Source: Pseudomonadota bacterium
GTDB lineage: Bacteria > Pseudomonadota > Gammaproteobacteria > Acidiferrobacterales > UBA6901
Reading direction: 5' to 3'
DNA length: 64,000 nucleotides
Assembly: GCA_021819085.1 (NCBI GenBank)
Contig: JAKASJ010000004.1
Span: 76,728 to 140,727, forward strand
The position numbers were made by a program, and so were the translations under genes. Position 1 is the stretch's first letter, and each line of letters begins with the position of its first letter. The notes beneath the pieces were generated by a model. It was not told where the DNA came from. It was given only the letters and a program-made list of their open reading frames with translations, and searched no databases. This document shows positions 47,437 to 56,767 of the stretch, piece after piece.

Positions 47437-48551
47437 GGCGCGCTGTCGCTGTCGCTGACGCGGGACGGCGGACCGGAGTGGCGCACCGGCCGCATCGATC
47501 TCGCCGTGCGCGCCGCTGCCGGCGGTTGCGGTGAACTTCTGCCGTGCAACTGATACTTGATGACGGCCCGATCCTGACCCTGCAGGGTATCGGAAAACGC
47601 ATGGGTGCCATCCCCGCGTGCCACAAAATAAAGCGCCTTGGTGTCAGCCGGATTGAGTGCAGCATGCAGCGCATCCTCGCTCGGCATGGCAATCGGCGTC
47701 GGCGGCAGGCCGGATATGACGTAGGTATTGTACGGTGTCCAGCGGTGCAGATCCGCGGTCGTGATCTTGCCGTGGTAACGGCTACCCATGCCGTAGATCA
47801 CGGTCGGATCGGTCTGCAGCTTCATGCCCATCCGCAGGCGGTTTACGAACACTCCGGCGATGATTCGGCGCTCGGCTGGCAGACTCGCCTCCTTTTCGAT
47901 GATGGAAGCCAGGATCAGGGCCTGACCCGGCGTCTTCAGCGGAACGGTCGGGTCGCGGTCGGCCCATTCCTTCTGCAGCGTGCGCTGCATTCTGAGATAG
48001 GCGCGCTGCAGGATCATCCGATCGGACATGCCCGCCGCATAGTCATAAGTGTCCGGGAAGAACCGCCCTTCCGGAGAAACCCCGGGATGTCCCAGGCTCG
48101 CCATGATCTCGGCCGGCGTCAGATCGCGCAAGGTATGGAGCAGGTGCGGTGCCGCATCGAGCGACTGCATGACCTGGGCGAATGTCCAGCCGTCAACGAT
48201 GGTGAACGGGTACTGAGCCACCTTTCCGGCGATCACCTGCTCGAGAATGTCGAACGCCGTGACGCCTTGGTGGAAGCGATATTCGCCGGCCTTCAGACTT
48301 CGGCTCTCACCGCGCAGGTAGGCCAGCAGCACCAGGGTATTCGGATCCGGCAGGACATGCTGGTCGTAGAGCGCGCGGCTGAAGGCATGCAGACTGGTGC
48401 CGGGCTGCACTACGAAGATCTTGCGCGCCGGCGACAGCGGGGTAATTCCGAACCAGAACAGGTAAGCGGCCATCCCCAGCACCAGGGCCGCCGCTGCCAT
48501 GAGTCCATACTTCAGCACCTTGACGAATTTTCCCAAAATCCGACTCCTCAT
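47433..48551 (-). CDS. mltG: Endolytic murein transglycosylase MltG
   Basis: This 372-residue protein has one N-terminal transmembrane helix (VLKYGLMAAAALVLGMAAYLF) and a periplasmic YceG domain with the catalytic glutamate in ILASIIEKEAS. ISGLPPTPIAMPS and ALYFVARGDGTHAFS are typical of the family. It cuts nascent glycan strands and helps terminate peptidoglycan chains. The start at ATG 48551 is chosen because the transmembrane segment follows directly; no good ribosome site is seen. The C-terminal 25 residues are Arg/Ser/Pro-rich and may be variable. pabC, normally adjacent, is 1.5 kb away. Confidence 0.94.
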   Translation of the reverse strand: MRSRILGKFVKVLKYGLMAAAALVLGMAAYLFWFGITPLSPARKIFVVQPGTSLHAFSRALYDQHVLPDPNTLVLLAYLRGESRSLKAGEYRFHQGVTAFDILEQVIAGKVAQYPFTIVDGWTFAQVMQSLDAAPHLLHTLRDLTPAEIMASLGHPGVSPEGRFFPDTYDYAAGMSDRMILQRAYLRMQRTLQKEWADRDPTVPLKTPGQALILASIIEKEASLPAERRIIAGVFVNRLRMGMKLQTDPTVIYGMGSRYHGKITTADLHRWTPYNTYVISGLPPTPIAMPSEDALHAALNPADTKALYFVARGDGTHAFSDTLQGQDRAVIKYQLHGRSSPQPPAAARTARSMRPVRHSGPPSRVSDSDSAP

Positions 48552-49234
48552 GTCGCTGTGACGAGATTTCCTGCGGCCACCACTGCAGTGTGCGGCTTCC
48601 CTGTCCCGTGGGCGCGCACCGCCTGCCGCGGACCGCGGCAGGCGCACAGCGATACCCGGATTCCGGGGTCTTGCAGCGGAACGCGACGATACGCCGCGTA
48701 CCTGCCCTCGGCCGCGGACCGACGCAACACAACTTGCCTGGGGTCGGCATCAAGACGATTCCGAATCGCCGATCCATGCCCGTACGGCTGATTTCGAGTC
48801 CGGCCGGAAAGGCGGAAAAACTGCGGCATGTTCATAACGTTATGATACATTTAGCCGGCAGGAACTGCGAGCAAGAGACGGCGATGTTTCCGCGCCCATA
48901 TCCGCCGGTGGCGAAGGGGCTGGGTGCCAAAACCGCCTTGCCGCACCCTGCGCGGGAATCACGCAATCCCTGTTCGCACCTGCCATCGGCACTGCCCGGC
49001 CGATGCTGGCCTGTCATAAAGACGCCACGGCGAACTTCCGGCCAACCGACTGCCCGGGCCCCGGCTGTGGCAGGTAAAGCGCGTCAAACCCGCCGGCAAG
49101 GGCCAGACGCTGAAATGTCTCGACGCCATCGTCGCACGCGGGCAGTGAAATCGAATGGCGCGCATGGCCAGCGAGGTGATCTCATGGTTCCGGTTGCTGA
49201 GCGGCGATCGGGAAACAGTCATCGCGGCTGAGCG
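48552..49234. other. Gap between mltG and DUF2459 gene
   Basis: About 680 bases with no convincing gene. A perfect short palindrome TAACGTTA (CATAACGTTATG) occurs near 48838 in a small AT-rich patch. It is part of the insertion that separates mltG from pabC. Confidence 0.5.
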
Positions 49235-49972
49235 ATGGCCCGTTTCTCGCCAACGTGGGTGAAAGCCGCAATTGCGGCGACCGGTCTGCTGTCCGGATGT
49301 GCGTCCGGCGCGCTGCTTTCGCAACCCGCACCACCTGGCCGGCACGCGGCGGCGCGCGCGCAGCACAGCACCCGGGAGGAATCGGTCGGCGTCATCGATG
49401 ACGGTTGGCACACAGGCATCATTTTATCTGCGAAAGCGCTCGGTCCGGGACTGGCTGACCTGCGCCATCGATTTCCCGACGCTCGGTATCTGGTGTTCGG
49501 CTGGGGCAACCGGCGTTTTTACGAGGCAGCCAGCCCGGGCGCAGGGAGGGCGATCGCGGCGCTGTTTCCCTCTTCTAGCGTCATATTCGTCCAGGAAATC
49601 CGAGGACACGAACAATTGAAACCATCGCCCGGCACCGATCTGCGCTGGCTGTGCATTTCAGCATCCGGAATGCGCAGGCTCGACGGGTTTCTCGAGACAT
49701 ATTTCCGAAAGGACAGGCGGGGAAGACTTGTTCGTGCTGAACCCAGCCCATCTCATGGCGAATTCTATACGTCCACCGGCACCTACGATGCCTTGCATAC
49801 CTGCAACACCTGGACGGCTGAGGCGCTGCATGTTGGCGGATTGCCGGTGCATTCGGCGGGAATACTTTTTGCGGCCCAGGTCATGTCGGAAATCCGACCG
49901 CTGCAGCCATGCAGTCCGCATCGTCACCCGGGCCGCAACCACGAACAGCGGGCGGTTCCGGCTGCTCCATAG
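49235..49972 (+). CDS. DUF2459 family lipoprotein
   Basis: This 245-residue protein has a signal peptide with lipobox LLSGCAS (Cys22). DUF2459 hallmarks follow: DDGWHTGIILSA, FGWGNRRFY, and a THNTW-like cysteine segment LHTCNTWTAEAL. The function of the family is unknown, and it is probably attached to the outer or inner membrane. The C-terminal 25 residues are His/Pro/Arg-rich and unlike the rest. It is the only plus-strand gene inside the long minus-strand housekeeping block and looks inserted. Confidence 0.82.
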   Translation: MARFSPTWVKAAIAATGLLSGCASGALLSQPAPPGRHAAARAQHSTREESVGVIDDGWHTGIILSAKALGPGLADLRHRFPDARYLVFGWGNRRFYEAASPGAGRAIAALFPSSSVIFVQEIRGHEQLKPSPGTDLRWLCISASGMRRLDGFLETYFRKDRRGRLVRAEPSPSHGEFYTSTGTYDALHTCNTWTAEALHVGGLPVHSAGILFAAQVMSEIRPLQPCSPHRHPGRNHEQRAVPAAP

Positions 49973-50011
49973 CGCGCGGGCGACCAGCGGGATCCGCGAT
50001 CCCGGTACGGC

Positions 50012-50878
50012 TCACGATGCATCGCCTTCAAAACACCGGGCTTCGCGGAGGGTCCTGCGCAAACGCCGCGACATCTCTCCGACCGGGTAAGTTCTGCCCG
50101 CCAGGGCCGTGACCGGCCAGAGACCGATGATGCTGTTGGTCAGAAAGATCTCGTCCATCCTTTCCAGATCGGCGGCCGTGATCCACGCTTCCTCGCAGCG
50201 CAATCCCAGGCACCGTGCCGCAGCCATGACTTCGGCGCGCATGACGCCGGCAACACCGGAACGTGACAGTTCAGGGGTGATCAGGCTGCCGCCGGAAACG
50301 GCGAACACATTGCTCATGGTGCCTTCCACCACAAACCCGTCGGGATCGCGCATGAGCCCCTCGGCATATTCGTTTCCCCATTCCGCGCGCGCCAACACCT
50401 GTTCCAGGCGGTTGAGATGCTTGATTCCGGCCAGAGCCGGATTGATCGACGCCGGCGTGCGGCACCAGCGCACAGCCACGCCAAGGCGGGCGTTGCGCTC
50501 AGGATGCTCGGGCCACGGCCAGGCGCTCACCACTCTCGTCGGCGATGCTACCCGCGGCGGGGCATAGCCGCGTCCTGCGCACCCGCGGGTCAGGATGATC
50601 TTGATCACGCTCCGTTCGGGGCGACTGCCCAGGCGCTCGACCTCGGCACGCAGTACCGCCTCGTCGGGCATATCCAGACCGAGGCGCAGGCAGCCGGCGC
50701 GCAAACGCGCCACGTGCCGCTCCCACAGCAGCGGCTGCCCGGCGTGCACAGCGAGGGTCTCGAATATTCCATCCCCGTACTGGAGTGCCCGGTCGAGCAC
50801 CGAAATCCGGTCCGCGTCCGCCCCGTCAACGAGCGTGCTTGTGCCCGGCCCCGGCACGCATTCGGCGCTCCTGTTCAT
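50012..50878 (-). CDS. pabC: Aminodeoxychorismate lyase
   Basis: This 288-residue fold-type IV PLP enzyme has FLDR-like VLDRALQYGDGIFETLAV, the catalytic lysine in LAGIKHLNRLEQVLA and EGTMSNVFAV for phosphate binding. It converts 4-amino-4-deoxychorismate to 4-aminobenzoate and pyruvate for folate synthesis. ATG 50878 overlaps the pabB stop (ATGA). Confidence 0.95.
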   Translation of the reverse strand: MNRSAECVPGPGTSTLVDGADADRISVLDRALQYGDGIFETLAVHAGQPLLWERHVARLRAGCLRLGLDMPDEAVLRAEVERLGSRPERSVIKIILTRGCAGRGYAPPRVASPTRVVSAWPWPEHPERNARLGVAVRWCRTPASINPALAGIKHLNRLEQVLARAEWGNEYAEGLMRDPDGFVVEGTMSNVFAVSGGSLITPELSRSGVAGVMRAEVMAAARCLGLRCEEAWITAADLERMDEIFLTNSIIGLWPVTALAGRTYPVGEMSRRLRRTLREARCFEGDAS

Positions 50879-52242
50879 CGGATTGCACCCGCCCCAAAAG
50901 CTGCCAGCAGCCCCTTGGCCTTGGCACCGGTTTCGCGCAGCTCGCGATGCGGCTGCGAGTCCGCGACGATGCCACCGCCGGCACGCAGGCGGATGTGCCG
51001 GCCCTGTTGAACGAGGGTGCGGATGAGAATGTTGAGATCCATGCTGCCGTCGCGGTTCAGGTAACCCATGGAACCGGTATACGGGCCGCGCGCCGTCTGT
51101 TCCAGTTCAGCGATAATTTCCTGGGTGCGCACCTTCGGACAGCCGGTGATGGTACCACCGGGAAACAGCGCGCGGATCACGTCTGCGGGGGTGGTTTCCG
51201 CACGCAGGATTCCCTCTACGCTCGAAACCAGATGGTGCACATGGCGATAGGTCTCAACCTGCATCCGCTCGTCCACGCGGATCGTGCCCGGGCGGCAGAT
51301 GCGCCCGAGATCGTTGCGCGCCAGATCGATCAGCATCACGTGTTCGGCCTGCTCCTTGGGATCCCGGTGGAGCGCGCATGCCAGGGCCTGATCTTCGTCC
51401 GGATCGCCACCGCGCGGGTAGGTCCCGGCGATGGGGCGTGTGGAAATGCGGTCACCGCGCACGCATACCAGACGCTCCGGCGAAGAACTGAGCACCGCCT
51501 GCCCTGCCCCGAGGCTTGCCAGGCCGGCGAACGGTGCGGGGTTTGCCTGCCGCAATCTGAGATAAAGATCCACCGGCTGCGGCGCGTCGCGCAGCTCCAC
51601 TTCCCACCCGCGCGACAGGTTGACCTGGAACGTGTCGCCGGCGGCAATATAGCCGAGCGTGCGCCCGATGCGGTCGAGATAAAGCGCCGGATCCTCTTCC
51701 CGCACCGCGAGGACCTCAACCCTGGCTTCCGCCGCAGGCACACAGTCACGCACATCCTCCGACATCGCCGCCAGCCTGCGGGAGGCGGCATGTCCGGCTT
51801 CGGCAACCAGGTAGGCCCTGCGGGCAGCACGATCGTGCACGACGGCCGCATCGAAGCGTGTGGCGAACGCGACCGGGAGTCCGGGCTCGACCGGCAGCGA
51901 TGCGAGTGCCGGCTCGATATTGCGCGTCAGCTCGTAACCCAGGTAGAGGAACCATCCCCCGCGGAACGGGATCCGCGCGCATGCCTGCTCCCGCACAACC
52001 GATTCAGCACGCCACAGCCGCCCGAGATTCGCAAGGAAATCGCCGCCGAGTTCCCGGCCGTCGAGGCTGACCCGCTGGTCAGCCGCGAGCGACAGGGTGC
52101 TTCGGGGGAAGGCAAACAGGATGTCATGGCGCGCCTGCGGCGTGCCGTCCGCCGCACTCTCAAGCAGATGCGGATAGCGTTCGGGACGAAAGCGGTGAAG
52201 CTGCGCAAGATCGGGAATATATTCCAGCGCCTGGATCAGCAA
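50875..52242 (-). CDS. pabB: Aminodeoxychorismate synthase component I, PIAGT type
   Basis: This protein has about 455 residues, with N-terminal and chorismate-binding domains (SSSPERLV, TRPIAGTYPRGGD, FPGGTITGCPK, LRAGGGIVADS). Position next to pabC identifies it as PabB. The motif that is PIKGT in E. coli PabB reads PIAGT, the TrpE form lacking the lysine nucleophile, so mechanism or product may differ. No ATG lies near the start. TTG 52242 is the best guess, because the track start at 52401 falls inside fabF. Confidence 0.9.
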   Translation of the reverse strand: MLIQALEYIPDLAQLHRFRPERYPHLLESAADGTPQARHDILFAFPRSTLSLAADQRVSLDGRELGGDFLANLGRLWRAESVVREQACARIPFRGGWFLYLGYELTRNIEPALASLPVEPGLPVAFATRFDAAVVHDRAARRAYLVAEAGHAASRRLAAMSEDVRDCVPAAEARVEVLAVREEDPALYLDRIGRTLGYIAAGDTFQVNLSRGWEVELRDAPQPVDLYLRLRQANPAPFAGLASLGAGQAVLSSSPERLVCVRGDRISTRPIAGTYPRGGDPDEDQALACALHRDPKEQAEHVMLIDLARNDLGRICRPGTIRVDERMQVETYRHVHHLVSSVEGILRAETTPADVIRALFPGGTITGCPKVRTQEIIAELEQTARGPYTGSMGYLNRDGSMDLNILIRTLVQQGRHIRLRAGGGIVADSQPHRELRETGAKAKGLLAAFGAGAIR

Positions 52243-52283
52243 TGATTCGCCGCCAGGCGCGGCGCCGGCGGCAGACGACCGGC

Positions 52284-53525
52284 TCACTTCAATCGCCGCA
52301 TCACCACCGTGCCGTTGGTGCCACCGAACCCGAAGGAGTTGGACAGCGCAACATCGATCCGCATGTCGCGGGCGGTATTGGGCACGTAATCCAGGTCGCA
52401 CCCCGGCTCCGGCGTGAACAGGTTTATGGTCGGCGGCACCACGCCGTGATGGATAGCGAGCGCCGTGTAGACCGCCTCCACGCCTCCGGCGGCACCGAGC
52501 AGGTGGCCGGTCATGGATTTTGTGGAGCTCAACGCCAGGCGGTAGGCATGATCGCCGAACGCGCTCTTGACGGCATTGGTCTCGGCACGGTCACCCAGCG
52601 GCGTGGAAGTTCCGTGGGCATTGATGTACTGGACCTCTCCGTGGTCGATGCCGGCATTGCGCAGGGCATTGCGCATGCAGCGCGCCGCGCCGTCGCCGCT
52701 TTCCTGCGGACTGGTCATATGATACGCGTCACCGCTCATGCCGAAGCCGCAAAGCTCGGCATAGATGCGTGCTCCGCGCCTGCGTGCGAATTCCAGTTCC
52801 TCCAGAACAACGACGCCCGCGCCCTCACCCAGCACGAACCCGTCCCGGTCCCGGTCCCATGGCCGGCTTGCGGTGGCCGGATCGTCATTGCGCGTGCTGA
52901 GCGCACGCGCGTTGCCGAAACCGGCCATGCCGGTGGGTGTAACGGTCGCCTCGGCGCCGCCGGCCACCATCACGTCCGCGTCGCCGTACTCGATGATGCG
53001 TCCGGCGTCGCCAATCGCGTGGGTTGCGGTCGCACACGCCGTAACCATCGCCAGATTCGGTCCGCGCATGCCGAAGAGTATCGACAGATTTCCCGATATC
53101 ATGTTGATGATCGTCATCGGGATGTAGAACGGCGAAATGCGTCTGTGGCCCTTTTCCAGCATCGTGCGCGTTCCGCTCTCGATGCTGTGCAGACCGCCGA
53201 TGCCGGCCCCGATATGCACGCCGATGCGTTCGGCATTGCCTTCGTTGACCTCGAGCCCCGCATCCTTGATTGCCTCGATGCCCGCCGCCATGCCGAATTG
53301 CATGAACCGGTCCATCTTGCGTGCGTCCTTCTCGGTCAGGAACTTCGCGGGATCGAAGTTCCGCACCTCGCCGGCGATGGTCGACGGAAAGCCGGTGGCA
53401 TCGAACTGGGTGATCGTGCCTATTCCGTTCCTGCCGGTCGTGACGCCCAGCCAGTTCTCCTCGACACCGATACCGAGAGGAGAGACTATTCCCAACCCGG
53501 TAATGACAACGCGACGCTTGCTCAA
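52284..53525 (-). CDS. fabF: 3-oxoacyl-ACP synthase II
   Basis: This 413-residue condensing enzyme has active-site Cys in VTACATATH and histidines in NAHGTSTPLGD and GHLLGAAGG. It elongates acyl-ACP with malonyl-ACP and tunes unsaturated chain length. The only start consistent with the conserved MSKRRVVITGLG is TTG 53525, with AGAGGA upstream. It is preceded by a hairpin after acpP. Confidence 0.97.
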   Translation of the reverse strand: MSKRRVVITGLGIVSPLGIGVEENWLGVTTGRNGIGTITQFDATGFPSTIAGEVRNFDPAKFLTEKDARKMDRFMQFGMAAGIEAIKDAGLEVNEGNAERIGVHIGAGIGGLHSIESGTRTMLEKGHRRISPFYIPMTIINMISGNLSILFGMRGPNLAMVTACATATHAIGDAGRIIEYGDADVMVAGGAEATVTPTGMAGFGNARALSTRNDDPATASRPWDRDRDGFVLGEGAGVVVLEELEFARRRGARIYAELCGFGMSGDAYHMTSPQESGDGAARCMRNALRNAGIDHGEVQYINAHGTSTPLGDRAETNAVKSAFGDHAYRLALSSTKSMTGHLLGAAGGVEAVYTALAIHHGVVPPTINLFTPEPGCDLDYVPNTARDMRIDVALSNSFGFGGTNGTVVMRRLK

Positions 53526-53578
53526 TCGGACATCCTCTCGCTCTTTACAAGGCTACGGCACGGCAAGCAAAACCAAAA

Positions 53579-53609
53579 GGGCCGCCCCACGCACCGTGGC
53601 AGGCGGCCC
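53579..53609 (-). terminator. Hairpin between acpP and fabF (terminator or attenuator)
   Basis: GGGCCGCC and GGCGGCCC pair around an inner CCACG/CGTGG stem with a 3-base loop. On the minus strand the stem is followed by CCCTTTTGGTTTTGC, a broken T-tract. It lies 20 bases after the acpP stop and can partly uncouple abundant acpP mRNA from fabF. Confidence 0.75.
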
Positions 53610-53628
53610 CTTGTGCATAGATCGTTGC

Positions 53629-53865
53629 TTACTTCAGGTGCGCGTTGATGTAGTCGATCGCCTGCTTGACCGTGGTAATTTTCTCAGCCTCTTCGTCCGG
53701 AATTTCGCAATCGAATTCCTCTTCAAGGGCCATCACCAGCTCAACCGTGTCGAGAGAGTCCGCGCCCAGGTCATCAACGAAAGAAGACTCCTTGGTGACT
53801 TCATTTTCGTTGACTCCCAGCTGCTCCACGACGATTTTCATGACGCGTTCATCTACACTGCTCAT
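53629..53865 (-). CDS. acpP: Acyl carrier protein
   Basis: This 78-residue acidic protein has the phosphopantetheine serine in [10 protein letters not shown]. It carries acyl chains for fatty acid synthesis. GAGGAT precedes ATG 53865; the track start at 53916 is too early. It is flanked by fabG and fabF as in E. coli. Confidence 0.98.
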   Translation of the reverse strand: MSSVDERVMKIVVEQLGVNENEVTKESSFVDDLGADSLDTVELVMALEEEFDCEIPDEEAEKITTVKQAIDYINAHLK

Positions 53866-53980
53866 GGCTACGGTATCCTCCAGGAAATTGCCAAAATTCA
53901 CGCTTGCCGGCCTCACGAGGCCGCATAGTTAACACGATAAGTCCGGCCAAGTCCACCAGCCGCCGACGGTCCCGGCGCCG

Positions 53981-54724
53981 TCAATTCATGAACATGCCTC
54001 CGTTGACATGCAGCGTCAGGCCGGTGATGTAGGCGGCGGCGCCCGACGCCAGAAAAGCTACGGCATGGGCCACGTCCGCCGCACTTCCCAGCCTGCCCAG
54101 TGGAATCTGTCCGGTCAGGGCGGTGCGCTGCCCGTCCGAAAGGCTGCGGGTCATGTCGGTCTCGATGAACCCGGGGGCTACCGCGTTCACCGTGATGTTG
54201 CGCGATCCGATCTCACGCGCCAGCGCATGCGTGAATCCCACGATACCGGCCTTGGCGGCTGCATAGTTGCTTTGGCCAGCATTGCCCGTGTAGCCGACTA
54301 CCGATGTGATGCTTATGATCCGGCCCTTGCGTGCCCTGGTCATCGACCGCAGGCAGGCCTTCGACATGCGAAATACGGACTTCAGGTTCGTATCCAGGAT
54401 CGCGTCCCATTCCTCGTCTTGCATGCGCAACAGAAGATTGTCGCGGGTAATGCCGGCGTTGTTGACCAGAATGCTCGGTGCGCCCCAGGACTTTTGCACC
54501 TGTTCGAGTCCGCTGTCAATGGACGCCTGGTCGGTGACATTCAGCACCAAACCCGTGCCACGAATACCATTCTCCTGCAATAACTTGTGTACTTTTCCGG
54601 AACCTTCTTCTGACGTAGCGGTTCCGATCACCGTGGCACCCTGTCGACCCAGTTCGAGCGCAATCGCGGCACCGATCCCGCGGCTTGCTCCGGTCACCAG
54701 GGCCACCTCCGTTTCCAGCGACAT
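53981..54724 (-). CDS. fabG: 3-oxoacyl-ACP reductase
   Basis: This 247-residue short-chain dehydrogenase has the cofactor loop TGASRGIG and the catalytic Tyr-Lys pair in SNYAAAKAG. It reduces 3-oxoacyl-ACP with NADPH. AAGGAGG lies eight bases before ATG 54724; the track start at 54865 lies inside fabD. Confidence 0.97.
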   Translation of the reverse strand: MSLETEVALVTGASRGIGAAIALELGRQGATVIGTATSEEGSGKVHKLLQENGIRGTGLVLNVTDQASIDSGLEQVQKSWGAPSILVNNAGITRDNLLLRMQDEEWDAILDTNLKSVFRMSKACLRSMTRARKGRIISITSVVGYTGNAGQSNYAAAKAGIVGFTHALAREIGSRNITVNAVAPGFIETDMTRSLSDGQRTALTGQIPLGRLGSAADVAHAVAFLASGAAAYITGLTLHVNGGMFMN

Positions 54725-54744
54725 AGCCACCCCCTCCTTCCCGC

Positions 54745-55695
54745 TCATTTCAGCCCCACGGCTGCAAGCGCCTGCTGCAGCGTGTCGGGGTCGTACACCG
54801 GCAGCGCCTGGACATCCTTGACGATGCGCCTGTTCAGTCCCGAAAGCACCTTGCCGGGGCCGCATTCTACCAGCTTGTCTATTCCGTCAGCTGCCATTCT
54901 GAGCACGGTCTCCGCCCACCGCACCGGCGATTCGATCTGTTGCACCAGCGCCGACCGGATTCCTGCCGCACTGGTCTCCATGCGCACATGGAAATTATGG
55001 ATGACGGGCACGCGCGGGTGATGGATTTCGACCCCCTCGAGCCGCTCGCCCATGCGTAGTGCCGCCGGATGCATCAGAGCGCAATGCGACGGCACGCTCA
55101 CTGGCAGGACCACGGCGCGCTTCGCCCCGGCCGCGCTGGCCTGTTCCACCGCGCGCCTGACCGCGCCAGCCGTCCCGGCCACAACCACCTGTCCGGGCGA
55201 GTTGTAGTTGACGGGCTCCAGCACCTCGCCCTGGGCCGCACGCACGCACAAAGCGGCGACGCCCGCATCATCCAGCCCCAGTATGGCGGCCATCCCCCCC
55301 ATGCCGGCAGGTACGGCCTGCTGCATGAAGCGCGCACGGTCGGCCACGAGCCGCACCGCATCCGGAAAGCCCATCGCCTCGGCGCACACAAGCGCGGTGT
55401 ATTCTCCCAGACTGTGGCCGGCCATGACTGCCGGCACCGGACCGCCGCGGCCTACCCATACCCGCCAGACGGCGACGCCGGCGGCCAGCATGGCCGGCTG
55501 GGTAAACTCGGTCTGGTTCAGCTGCTCTTCGGGCCCGCTGCTGGCGAGCGCCCACAGGTCGTAGCCGAGCACCCGCGATGCCTCGCCGAATGTCTCCCTT
55601 ACTTCGGGACAGGTTTCGGCCAGAGATGAAAGCATACCGACCGACTGGGAACCTTGCCCGGGAAATACGAGCGCAAGTTTATCGTTTGGATTCAT
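54745..55695 (-). CDS. fabD: Malonyl-CoA:ACP transacylase
   Basis: This 316-residue protein has LVFPGQGSQSVGML at the start, nucleophile serine in GHSLGEYTAL and the partner histidine in VPSHCALM. It moves malonyl from CoA to ACP. ATG 55695 is chosen by family N-terminus; the track start at 55899 is in fabH. An AT-rich TATATAAT lies just upstream in the 103-base gap to fabH and may be promoter-like. Confidence 0.96.
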   Translation of the reverse strand: MNPNDKLALVFPGQGSQSVGMLSSLAETCPEVRETFGEASRVLGYDLWALASSGPEEQLNQTEFTQPAMLAAGVAVWRVWVGRGGPVPAVMAGHSLGEYTALVCAEAMGFPDAVRLVADRARFMQQAVPAGMGGMAAILGLDDAGVAALCVRAAQGEVLEPVNYNSPGQVVVAGTAGAVRRAVEQASAAGAKRAVVLPVSVPSHCALMHPAALRMGERLEGVEIHHPRVPVIHNFHVRMETSAAGIRSALVQQIESPVRWAETVLRMAADGIDKLVECGPGKVLSGLNRRIVKDVQALPVYDPDTLQQALAAVGLK

Positions 55696-55798
55696 CGAAT
55701 TATATACTATAGCTCCAATCTGGATTAGGTTTTCGAATTCGTCGGAAAGCACCAGCAGCCTGCAAGAGGATCTCCGCCCGGCGGCGCCGGCGCGGCTA

Positions 55799-56767
55799 TC
55801 AGTACTTGAGCAGCACGGAGCCCCAGGTGAAGCCGCCGCCGAATGCCTCCATGAGAAGAACGTCTCCCCGGCGGATGCGGCCGTCGCGCACTGCCTCATC
55901 GAGCGCCAGCGGAATAGACGCCGCGGAGGTGTTGCCGTGCCGGTCGACTGTCACGACCACCTGTTTCATGGGCATCCCGAGTTTTTTGGCCGTGGCGCTT
56001 ATGATCCGGATGTTGGCCTGGTGAGGCACGAGCCATTGAATATCACCCTTGCACAGACCATTGGCATCGAGCGTCTCGTCCACGATACGCTCCAGGGTGT
56101 TGACGGCCACCCTGAACACGTCGTTTCCGCGCATTTGCACGAACGCCTGGTTGCTCCGGACCTTGTCATAGCCCTGTGAGATTCCGGCAGGCACCGTGAG
56201 CAGCTCCTTGTAATGTCCGTCGGCATGCAGATGGGAGGAGACGATACCCGGCTCCGTCGCTGCCTGCAGGATTACCGCCCCGGCGCCGTCTCCGAACAGC
56301 ACGCAGGTGCTGCGGTCTGTCCAGTCGAGAATGCGCGACAGCGTCTCGGCGCCGACGATCAGGGCACAGCGGGATGCGCCGGTACGGATGAACTTGTCGG
56401 CGATGTCGAGCGCATAGACGAAACCGGTGCACACGGCCTGCACATCGAACGCCGGGCAACCGTGTATCCCCAGGCGTTCCTGTAGCAGGCAGGCGGTGCT
56501 CGGAAACACCCGGTCGGGCGTAGTAGTGGCCACGATGATCAGATCGATCGCCTTCGAATCGATGCCGGCGGCGGCGATGGCGCGCAATGCCGCCTGTTCC
56601 GACAGATCGCAGGTTGTCTCTCCCGGCGCGGCAATATGCCGCTCGCGGATTCCGGTGCGCGAGAAAATCCAGTCATCGGAGGTGTCGACCATTTTCTCCA
56701 GGTCGGCATTGCTGAGGATCTTCTGCGGCAGGTAGCCGCCGGTGCCGGCGATGCGCGAGTAGTTCAT
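55799..56767 (-). CDS. fabH: 3-oxoacyl-ACP synthase III
   Basis: This 322-residue initiating condensing enzyme has Cys in DVQAVCTGF, His in PHQAN and Asn in HGNTSAAS, the classic triad. It joins acetyl-CoA to malonyl-ACP. ATG 56767 overlaps the plsX stop (ATGA). Confidence 0.97.
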   Translation of the reverse strand: MNYSRIAGTGGYLPQKILSNADLEKMVDTSDDWIFSRTGIRERHIAAPGETTCDLSEQAALRAIAAAGIDSKAIDLIIVATTTPDRVFPSTACLLQERLGIHGCPAFDVQAVCTGFVYALDIADKFIRTGASRCALIVGAETLSRILDWTDRSTCVLFGDGAGAVILQAATEPGIVSSHLHADGHYKELLTVPAGISQGYDKVRSNQAFVQMRGNDVFRVAVNTLERIVDETLDANGLCKGDIQWLVPHQANIRIISATAKKLGMPMKQVVVTVDRHGNTSAASIPLALDEAVRDGRIRRGDVLLMEAFGGGFTWGSVLLKY

